64,000 bases of DNA from CBDFNN01 sp965250215 (GTDB taxonomy: Bacteria; Bacteroidota; Rhodothermia; Rhodothermales; DATKEJ01): positions 143,391-207,390 of the forward strand of contig CBDFNN010000003.1 in NCBI GenBank assembly GCA_965250215.1, given 5' to 3'. Below the pieces are notes generated by a model. It did no database searches. It had not been told where the DNA came from and saw only the letters and a program-made list of their open reading frames with translations. Shown here piece by piece: positions 34,296 through 42,943 of this stretch; the stretch's first letter is position 1, and every line of letters starts with the position of its first letter. Position numbers and translations under genes: made by a program.

Positions 34296-35288
34296 TCAGG
34301 CCGCGCTAGCCACGTCCACAGTCTTACTGTATTGAGCACTCAAAAGTCTGCCGAGATAGTCCGCAATGGCCCTCATTCCACTTCGCCCGTCTTTGGCCTC
34401 TGCGTCTGGATTGTAGTTTGTATTCGTATTGACATCGTAGGTGAATGAGCGGCCGGCCGCATCGACAATAAATTCAATTCCGGCAATTTTGATGTCGTTA
34501 TTCGCCAGAAAAGCTTTCCAGGCTGGTAGCAGGGGATGGTCGAAATCGGCAAGGATCTGGAATTTGTCGTTCGCAGTACCAACGTGACAAGCATTCGTCG
34601 CCTCATCTATTTGGCACACGTCAGCGGGGCAGAGTTCGAATCCCTCCGATGTATCGACCCGAACCGCATAGACGAGCTCACCTCCTACAAATTCGACCCG
34701 CGTAATAAATGGTTCCGGCGCTTCGATATATCGCTGTACCAGCGTGATGCCGTCGATCGATTCTTCGAAATCGGCGCTGTCCACATGCTCGACCAGGGCC
34801 GCCGCGGAGTAGAGCAATCGGACGCCTAGGCCCTTCCCAGCACGGTTGTGCTTGAGAATCACAGGAAAGCCTATTTTTTCTGCAGCTTCCGCAATGTTTT
34901 CCTTGCCAATGAAGGCAATAGTTTCGGGCGTCGGCACGCTGACGGCTTTGAGCGCCTCATACTGGGCAACTTTGGAGACCTCAAGCTGAACTGCTTTTTC
35001 TCCGTTGACGATTGTTCGACCATGCCGATTCAGCCAAGCAAGAACAGCGGCGGTAAATTCAGGCCCATATCTGTGACCGCGTGTATGAGACGAGGCGCTC
35101 ATGCGATTATAAAATATGCCTTCAGGCGGAGTGCTAGAAAGATTGAGCCTACCGCGGTCCAAAAACCACTCCGTGAAGGGAAGGTCAAGTTTGGTAAATT
35201 CATTCCGCAGCGGCTCCACCCAGGCATCGTTTTCGTGAATGACATAAACCTGCGGCGTATTATCAGTTTTAAAGCTGTCCAATATCAT
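34296..35288 (-). CDS. ATP-grasp ligase, RimK-like
   Basis: A 330-residue ATP-grasp enzyme. An N-terminal pre-ATP-grasp part (residues 1-100) is followed by KVAQYEALKAVSVPTPETIAF, the ATP-binding Lys in GFPVILKHNRAGKGLGVRLL, LVQRYIEAPEPFITRVEFVGGELVYAVRV, and the metal ligands near DVNTNTNYNPDAEA. RimK-type ligases join glutamate or other amino acids to an acceptor carboxylate; which acceptor is unknown. It stands alone and converges with the isochorismatase gene. Confidence 0.82.
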   Translation of the reverse strand: MILDSFKTDNTPQVYVIHENDAWVEPLRNEFTKLDLPFTEWFLDRGRLNLSSTPPEGIFYNRMSASSHTRGHRYGPEFTAAVLAWLNRHGRTIVNGEKAVQLEVSKVAQYEALKAVSVPTPETIAFIGKENIAEAAEKIGFPVILKHNRAGKGLGVRLLYSAAALVEHVDSADFEESIDGITLVQRYIEAPEPFITRVEFVGGELVYAVRVDTSEGFELCPADVCQIDEATNACHVGTANDKFQILADFDHPLLPAWKAFLANNDIKIAGIEFIVDAAGRSFTYDVNTNTNYNPDAEAKDGRSGMRAIADYLGRLLSAQYSKTVDVASAA

Positions 35289-35503
35289 AGCAAAAAACTC
35301 TCTTCAAATGTTTCGCCGAAGCCCTAGTGTCTTGGCGTAAAATTAAGCTAGGTATATTCTGATCTCGTACATTCGTTCTACGAACAATCAGAATTAGCCA
35401 AACAAATTATGATCATGGAGAACTAGATACTCCATGTTTAGGACTAAGTCGGCGCCTAGGCGTATGGAAACGGAGTTGGCAGCCATAATCATTCAACAAT
35501 AAC

Positions 35504-37366
35504 ATGGATAAACCAACACGTCGAGATGTTCTGAAAACTGTTGGTGTAGTTTGCGCTTCGTTTACCTTCCCGATCTCAAATCTTCTGGCCTCCGATAAGA
35601 GCAGAAAAGTGATCAAGCTCGGTGTAATCGCCGACCTCCACGGAGGTTTTATTGATGATGCTGAGAGTAGACTGGATTCCTTTTTGCTGGAGATGAAAAA
35701 CGTGGACTGCGATGCACTGGTCCAGCTTGGCGACTTTGCCTACCCCAATAAGGATCACCAACACTACCCCGACAAGTTCAACGCGGCCCACGACACCACC
35801 ATTCATGTCATCGGGAATCACGAGTTCGATTACAGTTTGACAAGAGAAGATTGCTACAAAGCCTGGTCCATTTCTTCAAGCTATTACACGAAGGACATCG
35901 GTGATCTACGAGTCATAATTCTTGACGGAAATGAAAGAGGCTCGCCTGACTACGAGGGTGGATACCCGTCCTATATAGGCGAAGCGCAGGTATCTTGGCT
36001 CAAGAGCGAACTTGAAAGAGCCGACAAGCCTGTCTTGATTCTTTGTCATCAGCCAATAGCTGGCGCTTGGCCTGTCGACAATTACACCGAAATCCAGAAT
36101 CTGCTATCTGTCCATGCAAACAATATCGTCGCCTGTGTCAATGGACATAGCCATCTCGACTGTCTGCATCAAATTGGTGGCGTGAATTATCTACATCTCA
36201 ACTCGGCCTCGTACTACTGGGTTGGAGGAGAGGAGCGCATGGCTTTCTATACAGATCCGTTGTTTACTACGCTAACAATCGATCTTGAGAATGGCACGGT
36301 GATGGTCGAAGGATTGTCCAGTACGTGGAAGGGGGTCTCCCCTGAAGAGATGGGCTATTTTGAGGAAGAGGGTCGGCCGGAAAAGAATTGTGTGACTCCT
36401 CAGATCAGACCTCGGACCTTAGACAGCCAAGAGAACCTTTTAAAAGTGATGACCTGGAATATCTGGGGAAGGCTTAATCAGGCGCCTCAGTATACCCTTG
36501 GTGAAAAGACAGGGAGAGAACGAACTATTGAGATCATACAAAAAAGCGGAGCAGATGTCATCGCGATGATAGAGACTTATGGCTCGGCCGCTGACATCGC
36601 GAAGGCATTGGGATTCTACCACCACACACCAGCGGATGACGCCAATCTCTGCATTTTTAGTCGCTATCCCCTCTCGGATATTGAGCTACTTGAAGGCATC
36701 TCTTCTTTTTCTTTCATCGGCGCGACGGTCACTCTTCCAGATGGTCAGCAAATAAGGATCTATGACATTTGGCTGACGAGTTCAGGTCGACACATTGTCG
36801 ATATAAAGAACAAAGAAATATCGGATCAAGAATTTGCCAATGGAGACGATGTCAGGTTCGACCATCTCCTGGAATTTTTGAATCATGACAATCTGAAAAG
36901 ACATCTCGCCAATTCGGATAAGATTCCCGTCATTATGGCTGGAGATTTCAACTGTGTCTCTCACTTAGACCACACAGAAGAGAGTGCTGAAGCAGGGCTC
37001 AACCAGTCTCGAGTGCTATCTATCAAGGTATCGCAAGCTATGGCAGCGGCAGGCTTTGTTGACAGCTATCGGAGTGCAAATCCAGAGCTATCTCCTGAGA
37101 CGCTTGGGCATACCTGGACGACCGTCGGAATGGACTTTGTCTATAAAGAAGATCAAGGATTTGTAGCAACAGAGAATAATCCAGAGCCACAGTATCGAGA
37201 TCCTTACTCCAGAATCGACTATATCTATTCGCAGGGGCCTCGTCTCGAAATTGTGTCTTCGAGCGTTATTTCGAAATTCTCGTCCAGGATAGATCGGAGC
37301 TTTCCGGAATTCCCATCTGACCATGCGGCCGTCATCACGAATTATCGAGTGAAGCGAGATCTGTAA
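35504..37366 (+). CDS. TAT-exported metallophosphoesterase/EEP-family phosphodiesterase fusion
   Basis: A 620-residue exported protein with a twin-arginine signal (MDKPTRRDVLKTVGVVCASF). Residues 36-275 are a calcineurin-like phosphoesterase: GVIADLHGG, LVQLGDFAYP, VIGNHEFDY, LILCHQPIAG and VNGHSHLDCL. Residues 308-620 are an endonuclease/exonuclease/phosphatase domain: LLKVMTWNIWGRL, VIAMIETYG, IMAGDFNCVS, DPYSRIDYIYSQG and FPSDHAAVIT. Both halves keep their metal and catalytic residues. Two phosphodiester-cleaving domains in one polypeptide suggest scavenging of phosphate from nucleotides, phospholipids or phosphoesters outside the cytoplasm. Confidence 0.85.
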   Translation: MDKPTRRDVLKTVGVVCASFTFPISNLLASDKSRKVIKLGVIADLHGGFIDDAESRLDSFLLEMKNVDCDALVQLGDFAYPNKDHQHYPDKFNAAHDTTIHVIGNHEFDYSLTREDCYKAWSISSSYYTKDIGDLRVIILDGNERGSPDYEGGYPSYIGEAQVSWLKSELERADKPVLILCHQPIAGAWPVDNYTEIQNLLSVHANNIVACVNGHSHLDCLHQIGGVNYLHLNSASYYWVGGEERMAFYTDPLFTTLTIDLENGTVMVEGLSSTWKGVSPEEMGYFEEEGRPEKNCVTPQIRPRTLDSQENLLKVMTWNIWGRLNQAPQYTLGEKTGRERTIEIIQKSGADVIAMIETYGSAADIAKALGFYHHTPADDANLCIFSRYPLSDIELLEGISSFSFIGATVTLPDGQQIRIYDIWLTSSGRHIVDIKNKEISDQEFANGDDVRFDHLLEFLNHDNLKRHLANSDKIPVIMAGDFNCVSHLDHTEESAEAGLNQSRVLSIKVSQAMAAAGFVDSYRSANPELSPETLGHTWTTVGMDFVYKEDQGFVATENNPEPQYRDPYSRIDYIYSQGPRLEIVSSSVISKFSSRIDRSFPEFPSDHAAVITNYRVKRDL

Positions 37367-37449
37367 TCCGCACGCAGCAACACAACTGACATTTATATGT
37401 GAGCATTTCAAACACTACCTGAAAGGCCGTTTTTGGTTATACTCATATT

Positions 37450-37680
37450 ATGATAATAAGTAGAAAAATATTTGGACTCAATTTTAGTGTGTCGATAGGT
37501 TTTGTAATGTTCTTGGCAATGTCCTTTTTTGTGTTACTAGTGAATGTTGGCTTAATTGAAGGATTCTTTTTTATGTGGATGCAATCTTTTCTCGTAGGAT
37601 TTGTAATCTCAATCCCCATTGCGGTAGTAGCAATTCCGCTGATTAAAAATGGATTAGAGAAAGTATTCGAGGTTAGTTAA
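37450..37680 (+). CDS. DUF2798 domain-containing membrane protein
   Basis: A 76-residue protein with two hydrophobic helices (VSIGFVMFLAMSFFVLLVNVG and FVISIPIAVVAIPLI) and the DUF2798 pattern FFFMWMQSFLVGF. The function of this family is unknown. The 279 bases that follow, up to the sulfatase gene, hold no feature I can support. Confidence 0.8.
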   Translation: MIISRKIFGLNFSVSIGFVMFLAMSFFVLLVNVGLIEGFFFMWMQSFLVGFVISIPIAVVAIPLIKNGLEKVFEVS

Positions 37681-37959
37681 AACAATTATGAACACCCTTG
37701 AGAGCTTTGAACTTTTCTCAATTCCTCTCTAGTTTAGATTTCTGAACTTGTCCAGCGGGGGAGCTCAGGAGAATTGATCACGAGCATTTCTATCGGTCTT
37801 TCTAGTACTCAATCCAGCTTCGATATAATCTGCATTAATCATTTGCGATTAAGATGTTAAAGCTTGGATTTCTGGCGACTAGCGTTCACAAATTGTGTAT
37901 ATAAAGGACGTATGTACTGCATTGCTGTTGGGGATCGGCATTAACTATCTTCCAAAAAT

Positions 37960-39489
37960 ATGAAAGATAGACTCCTACTCACTACACTCTCTCTCGTCCT
38001 ATTCAGTTGCATATTGTCCTGCTCTGAAAGGTCGTCCAGCTACTCCGATCTGGCTCCAAACATTCTCTGGATTGTACTTGAAGACACGGCTCCTCTCCTT
38101 GGCGCATACGGGACAACAATCATCAAGACGCCAAATATTGACGAGCTTGCGCGGGCCGGTGTAGTTTACACAAATGCCTTCATGCCAGCCGCTGTTTGCT
38201 CTCCAAGTCGATCATCCATGATCACGGGTACGATGTCGACGACCCTGGGATTGCACAACCACCATAGTTCTAGAACGGAAGAGTCCGCGATCGACCTACC
38301 AGATGGTGTACTAACGGTACCTGAGGTTTTCAAACAGGCAGGATACTTTTCCTTCAACAATGGAAAGGACGATTATAACTTCCGCTACAATCGAAGGGAC
38401 CTCTACGATCAAGATCACGATGCACATCCTCTCTATGGAAAGCGTGGAAAGCCGGTCGAAATATCCAGCTTACTAGATCGTCAACCCTTCTTTGGGCAGA
38501 TTCAGCTATCGGGTGGAAAAGAAATCTTCTCGAGGTCATTCAAAGAGTCGGTTCAAACACCGGTAGACCGAGATAAGGTCACTCTACCTCCCTACCTACC
38601 GGAGCACCCTGCGATTATAGAGGAGTATGCGAATCACCTCGATGCTATTCAGATTACCGATCGAAAGGTCGGGCAGATCATGGTTGAGTTGCGAAGTAGC
38701 GGCGTCCTGGACAACACCATTGTCTTCTTTTTCTCCGATCACGGCATGAGGATGACTCGGAATAAGCAGTTTCTCTATGACGGAGGTTTGTGGGTACCGC
38801 TGATCGTCGCGGATTTTCGTGTTCAGGGTTCTAAGGCGAAAGGCACCACAAATGATGAGCTTGTCAGCGGTCTCGATCTAGGGACGAGCGCCCTAGCTTT
38901 GGCAGGGCTAGAGATTCCTGAATACATGGAGGGCGTCGATATATTTTCGGAAGACTTCGATGGCCGAGACTATGTCATTTCTACACGCGATCGTTGCGAT
39001 TTCACCATCGATCGAATTCGCTCCGTGCGATCAAAGCGCTTTAAATACATTCGCAATTTCATGACCGATCGGCCTTACACTCAGCCTACCTACATGGATG
39101 TTAACGAGGTCGAGTTCGTCAAAGTGATGCATCAAATGTATGCCGATGGGGAGTTGAACGACGATCAAGCAAGATTCCTTTCGAAAGAGAGACCTTCGGA
39201 AGAATTGTATGATCTGATCGCAGATCCTTTCGAGTTGAACAACCTAGCCACCGACGTGAACTGGGAAGGTACTCGAATCGAATACGCAACAGTCCTCGAT
39301 GACTGGATCTCCCTTACAGACGACAAAGGGCAGTACCCGGAAAATGTTGAGGGCCTAAAGTTGATGCTCGGAATCTGGGGTGACCACGCAACGAACACGG
39401 AGTACGAGCCGTTAAGGCGTGAGTTTGAAGGCTTGTCTGGATCGCAGTTTGCCTTGAAAAACAGTAAGTGGGCACCGGTCGGTGATTGA
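37960..39489 (+). CDS. Sulfatase lipoprotein
   Basis: A 509-residue sulfatase with a lipoprotein signal (LVLFSCILSC). The metal site opens with NILWIVLEDTAPLLGAYG; Cys80 in AAVCSPSRSSMITG is the residue oxidised to formylglycine; VFFFSDHGMRMTRNK gives later metal ligands. Heparan- or algal-polysaccharide sulfatases of this kind release sulfate from glycans. The maturation enzyme is not in the window. The gene leads directly into an MBL-fold gene and probably forms a two-gene unit with it. Confidence 0.88.
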   Translation: MKDRLLLTTLSLVLFSCILSCSERSSSYSDLAPNILWIVLEDTAPLLGAYGTTIIKTPNIDELARAGVVYTNAFMPAAVCSPSRSSMITGTMSTTLGLHNHHSSRTEESAIDLPDGVLTVPEVFKQAGYFSFNNGKDDYNFRYNRRDLYDQDHDAHPLYGKRGKPVEISSLLDRQPFFGQIQLSGGKEIFSRSFKESVQTPVDRDKVTLPPYLPEHPAIIEEYANHLDAIQITDRKVGQIMVELRSSGVLDNTIVFFFSDHGMRMTRNKQFLYDGGLWVPLIVADFRVQGSKAKGTTNDELVSGLDLGTSALALAGLEIPEYMEGVDIFSEDFDGRDYVISTRDRCDFTIDRIRSVRSKRFKYIRNFMTDRPYTQPTYMDVNEVEFVKVMHQMYADGELNDDQARFLSKERPSEELYDLIADPFELNNLATDVNWEGTRIEYATVLDDWISLTDDKGQYPENVEGLKLMLGIWGDHATNTEYEPLRREFEGLSGSQFALKNSKWAPVGD

Positions 39490-39551
39490 ACCTTCTTCCA
39501 ACATTTCTAATTCTTACTCATCCACATTACAAGCCATATCCACGTCTTTCT

Positions 39552-40682
39552 ATGCGATATAATATCTTTCTGCTGATCACTTTCGCCATTTTTACCTCTG
39601 GGGCGATGTCGTGCAAAGCCGATCAGGGCTCTAGCACCTTTGATATAGAAAAGCTCAGCGACAATCTCTATTTGGTCTATGGTGGCAGTGGACGAGGCGC
39701 GAATGTAGGTGTCTATGTTGGCGATGCGGGCATCGTCCTCGTGGACGACATGCTCGAAGCGGCGTCGGAAGACTTGCATAGTGCGATACAATCGATATCG
39801 TCAAAACCGATCACTCACGTAATAAATACACACGGAGACTCCGACCACAGCGGAGGCAACTCTTTTTTTGCTGACCTAGGAGCGACAATCGTCTCACAGG
39901 AGAAAGCGCGTTACGGGTCCAGCTTTGTCGATTCTACCTTCGACAAGCGAATGACAATATCTCTTGGTGATGAGACTATAGAATTGCACCATTTCATTTC
40001 GCATTCATTTGACGACGCAATTATCTCGTTCACCAAAAGCGGAGTCATCTTTATGGGCGATACATTCACCACGCGATGGCATCCTACATTCAATAGCGGC
40101 GGAGTCGATGGCCAGCGCGATGCTTTAAACCTGGCCATCCAACTCTCAGACTATTCAACGAAGATCGTTCCCGGTCACGGCACAGTATCTGGCCCTTCTG
40201 ATTTACGCGACTTCGTGAACAGGACCGATAATCTTCTAAACAGGATCAGATCTCTCCATGGCGAGGGAGCGATTGCGGACAGCATTGCAGTAGACACCGA
40301 AATGAATCGGCTGCTACTTGAGTTCAACGTGGACCATCGACCGACCTTCGTCGAAGGTGATCGTCTTCTTCGATTTATGGAACGAGTGATTTCGACCGAG
40401 CTTGTGGAGCCAGTTGAGGGACTAGAACTTGGGGACTACGAAGGATCCTATTCTATGGAGGATGGAAGAATGGTTAACATCATGCTCGACTCTGGTCTTC
40501 TGTTTGCAGCTGTAGAAGGAGACTTCATGATCGAGTTAATACCCAGGTCTGCTAGTGAATTTCATCCCCGAAGCTGGCTCGAAAGTCAGTTTTCCTTTGA
40601 GCAGGATGATTCTGGAGAAGTCGCAAGGATCTCAATTCGCCGGCAAGAGGAAACTACAAGCGGTGTAAGGGCGAGGCGTTAG
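39552..40682 (+). CDS. MBL-fold metallo-hydrolase lipoprotein
   Basis: A 376-residue protein. The chosen start MRYNIFLLITFAIFTSGAMSC gives a lipoprotein signal; a TTG 22 codons upstream overlaps the sulfatase stop but adds no signal. The metal motif is NTHGDSDHSGGNSFF (HxxxDH, with Gly before Asp), then HHFISHSFDDAIISF, IFMGDTFTTRW and VPGHGTVSG. The first ligand pattern is H-G-D-S-D-H, as in many secreted MBL proteins. A C-terminal beta domain (LGDYEGSYSMEDGRM) follows. The substrate is unknown. Confidence 0.83.
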   Translation: MRYNIFLLITFAIFTSGAMSCKADQGSSTFDIEKLSDNLYLVYGGSGRGANVGVYVGDAGIVLVDDMLEAASEDLHSAIQSISSKPITHVINTHGDSDHSGGNSFFADLGATIVSQEKARYGSSFVDSTFDKRMTISLGDETIELHHFISHSFDDAIISFTKSGVIFMGDTFTTRWHPTFNSGGVDGQRDALNLAIQLSDYSTKIVPGHGTVSGPSDLRDFVNRTDNLLNRIRSLHGEGAIADSIAVDTEMNRLLLEFNVDHRPTFVEGDRLLRFMERVISTELVEPVEGLELGDYEGSYSMEDGRMVNIMLDSGLLFAAVEGDFMIELIPRSASEFHPRSWLESQFSFEQDDSGEVARISIRRQEETTSGVRARR

Positions 40683-40747
40683 TTCTTGAATTACAAAATG
40701 CTCGGCTGCCTTGCCCAAAGCTTTTCTCGAGCAATCACGAATATCCC

Positions 40748-41173
40748 TCATGGGGAGTCCACGGTTATACGACAAAGAATGGTATTGTCCGTTTCCAAAT
40801 CTGGCCCCCAAATTAGCTGCGCGGCTGCATCCCAAGTGATAGCATCGTAGCCATCTTTTGGGCCGACATCACTAGCCGCGTGCCTCGTAACATCGTTCCA
40901 CGCACTATCATTATAGGTAATCGTTTTCCAACCCTGTGGCTGAGGTAGTGATGTGAAATCACATGGGCTCGTCCCCGGAACCGGATTAGAATCTTTTTCG
41001 CAGGCTTTATCGAGCGGAGCTTTGTTAATAACTAGACATCGCCAATTGTCATTGGAGACGGCGACGACATTGCCCGATCTCATATCGGTAAGTTGCATAA
41101 TGAAGCCACCATCACCCATTTGCTGGGTCGTTAAAAGCCAACAAAACGATCCTGATTTCCCAAAGATCTCAAT
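40748..41173 (-). pseudogene. 5'-truncated secreted-protein fragment, galactose-binding-like end
   Basis: The open frame runs from a TAG at 41174-41176 to TGA 40748 and reads FGKSGSFCWLLTTQQMGDGG, then LPQPQGWKTITYNDSAWNDV and AQLIWGPDLETDNTILCRIT. The Trp/Asp-Ser-Ala-Trp and WGPD pattern resembles galactose-binding-like jelly rolls. There is no plausible signal peptide or start; ATG 41119 would begin inside the domain. This looks like the 3' part of a gene that lost its 5' end where it meets the fragment on the other strand. Confidence 0.5.
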
Positions 41174-41441
41174 CTATTCGTCTACCGTATCTGTGTGGAT
41201 TCGGGAGGCACTAAAGCGGCTATCGCCGATTTATCAACGACGCTACTATAAAATAAGTCCAGGAGAATCGATCGAGCCGACGTTTTCACTCATGACGAAA
41301 GAGCTAGCGAATACTCGGAGAAATGCGTTTGCCGTATATGCAAAACGTGGGGCAGTGAGAGGGCTGAACCCGTTGTCAGACTTCCCTGAGGAAATTGAAG
41401 ATTTTGTCTTCGATCGCGAGTATTTCTATCAATCATACTAG
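41160..41441 (+). pseudogene. 5'-truncated gene fragment of unknown family
   Basis: The last 93 codons before TAG 41441 read like true coding sequence (VSVWIREALKRLSPIYQRRY, EPTFSLMTKELANTRRNAFA, SDFPEEIEDFVFDREYF). The same frame further upstream is antisense to the neighbouring fragment and not protein-like. No start or family is recognised. It abuts the minus-strand fragment, so a deletion may have joined two divergent genes through their 5' ends. Confidence 0.35.
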
Positions 41442-41574
41442 TAATCACTCTCCATGATTAGTTCTACTCGCTCCGTTCACATCTTCCAAAATCGATAACA
41501 AAACTGCTCCTGAGTCGTACAAAAACGCGAAACCAAACCGTCCTTAGGACGACCTTTCGACTAAAAAACCCCAC

Positions 41575-42531
41575 ATGAAAAACGTAATACTAGCACTACT
41601 ATGCTCTTTCGGGCTACTTGCATGTAGCTCATCGAAAGAAGCAACTGATATGGCTGGCGCCGAAGGCAAAGAAGAAATGGCCGAGAAGGCCGAAAAAGCT
41701 GAGGGCATGAAGCACGAAGCCAAAGAAATGAAAGAAGATGCCGAGCATCACGCCAACGAAGCTGAAGAAAAAGCGGAGCACCACGCCGATGAGAAGGAAG
41801 AAGGAGCGGAGCACAAAACCAAGAAGATGAAGGAAATGAAAGAGACGGCCGAGGGTCCTGCCCCTCCCCTCCCAGCTACTCCACTTCCAGAAATGACTGG
41901 TCCTCTTACACCGGTTACCATCGAGTATGGTGTCATGATCAGCGTTGATCAAGGCGACTTCCCAATGGAGATGACTACTGTCGTCAAGGAGGAAGGAGAT
42001 CTATGGAGCGTGTCTCAAACAATGGCTACTCCTCAAGGAGATGTTAGCGATGTTTGCCTGATTACGAAGGACACCTTTGAGTCAAGGAAAAGAAGCATGG
42101 CGCAAGGCCCAATGGGAATCGACATTACATATGAGAACGGAAAAGCTACTGGTGTTATCCAGGGCGGACCTACTCCGACCGACATCAATGCAGACATGGC
42201 TGGTCCTGTTTTCTGCGGTGGATCGGCAATGCCATTTGTTGTTAGTCATCTTCCTTTGAAGGCTGGTTACACAACGCTACTTCCAATCTTCGATCCTAGC
42301 GCGCAAATGGGAAGAGACATGTCATTGACTGTGTCTGGTGAAGAAACTCTTACTTTGGAGTCGGGAAGCTACGAGACTTATAAAGTCGACCTAAAGCTTG
42401 CCGAAGGTGCAGCAGGTGGAGATATCTCCATGTGGGTCAGTAAAGGTGACAATCCTGTGGTTGTCAAAATGATGCAAGCCATTCCACAGATGAATGGACT
42501 TATGGTTACTGAGCTGAAGTCTAGTAACTAA
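41575..42531 (+). CDS. Lipoprotein with a Glu/Lys/His-rich helical stalk and a beta domain
   Basis: A 318-residue protein with lipoprotein signal (LLCSFGLLACSSS). Residues 25-95 are low-complexity (for example AEKAEGMKHEAKEMKEDAEHH and HHADEKEEGAEHKTKKMKEM), predicted as one charged helix or coiled coil. A Pro-rich linker (PAPPLPATPLPEM) leads to a C-terminal beta domain with a DUF3108-like or lipoprotein-carrier feel (SLTVSGEETLTLESGSYETYKVDL). The stalk could span part of the periplasm or bind metal through its His pairs. No exact family was recognised. Confidence 0.75.
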   Translation: MKNVILALLCSFGLLACSSSKEATDMAGAEGKEEMAEKAEKAEGMKHEAKEMKEDAEHHANEAEEKAEHHADEKEEGAEHKTKKMKEMKETAEGPAPPLPATPLPEMTGPLTPVTIEYGVMISVDQGDFPMEMTTVVKEEGDLWSVSQTMATPQGDVSDVCLITKDTFESRKRSMAQGPMGIDITYENGKATGVIQGGPTPTDINADMAGPVFCGGSAMPFVVSHLPLKAGYTTLLPIFDPSAQMGRDMSLTVSGEETLTLESGSYETYKVDLKLAEGAAGGDISMWVSKGDNPVVVKMMQAIPQMNGLMVTELKSSN

Positions 42532-42562
42532 GCTTCGACGATAGTCGAGCTATCTCGCTTTT

Positions 42563-42677
42563 AAAAAGAGCTTGTCCTTTTCTCAGCCAAATTTTCCTTG
42601 TCGGAAAGAAGTCCTATTCCATCTAGACCTTTCCCCGACAAGAAAATAAGTGCTTCGAATAAGGACAAGCTCTTTTT
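42563..42677 (+). repeat. Structured repeat, copy A
   Basis: A 115-base element 31 bases after the lipoprotein stop. Outer arms AAAAAGAGCTTGTCCTT and AAGGACAAGCTCTTTTT pair perfectly over 17 bases. The core is CTCAGCCAA, then stem ATTTTCCTTGTCGG with CCGACAAGAAAAT, an inner AAAG/CTTT hairpin, then AAGTGCTTCGAAT. One C in the 5' arm (ATTTTC-C-TT) is unpaired. Its T-run could also let it end transcription. Confidence 0.75.
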
Positions 42678-42828
42678 CTATATAGCCGATCTTGGCTCGA
42701 CTCTTGTCGACACTTGGGACACGAAGAAATAGCCTAGCTCATGGACATCCTCACGCAGTGTCAGTTTAAAGACTGGATACTTATACAAGCGGTGGCGAGC
42801 AGAATAGATTATTTCGATTTGGATGCTT

Positions 42829-42943
42829 GATGCTTAGGCGTGTTATCGAAGAACTTATTTTCTTCTCGGATAAGACGTTCTGTCCGAAATAAGTGATTGA
42901 ATACCGAGAAGGAAAATTATCTGAGAGGACATGCCTAAGCATC
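42829..42943 (-). repeat. Structured repeat, copy C (reverse orientation)
   Basis: Also 115 bases. Outer arms GATGCTTAGGCGTGT and ACATGCCTAAGCATC pair at 14 of 15 positions. Read on the minus strand the core is CTCAGATA, stem ATTTTCCTTCTCGG with CCGAGAAGAAAAT (same unpaired C), then AAGTTCTTCGAT. Outer and inner stems differ in sequence from copy A yet still pair. The right arm covers the DUF1501 stop codon. The rest of 42532-42941 holds no gene. Confidence 0.75.

Noticed and set aside
34620..34650. TTCGAATCC word resembling a tRNA T-arm
   Set aside because: It lies inside the ATP-grasp coding sequence and no acceptor or anticodon stem can be built around it.
40953..41160. Upstream part of the plus-strand frame ending at 41441 as one 162-residue gene
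   Set aside because: This part is antisense to a convincing protein fragment and does not read like protein; only the last 93 codons are credible.
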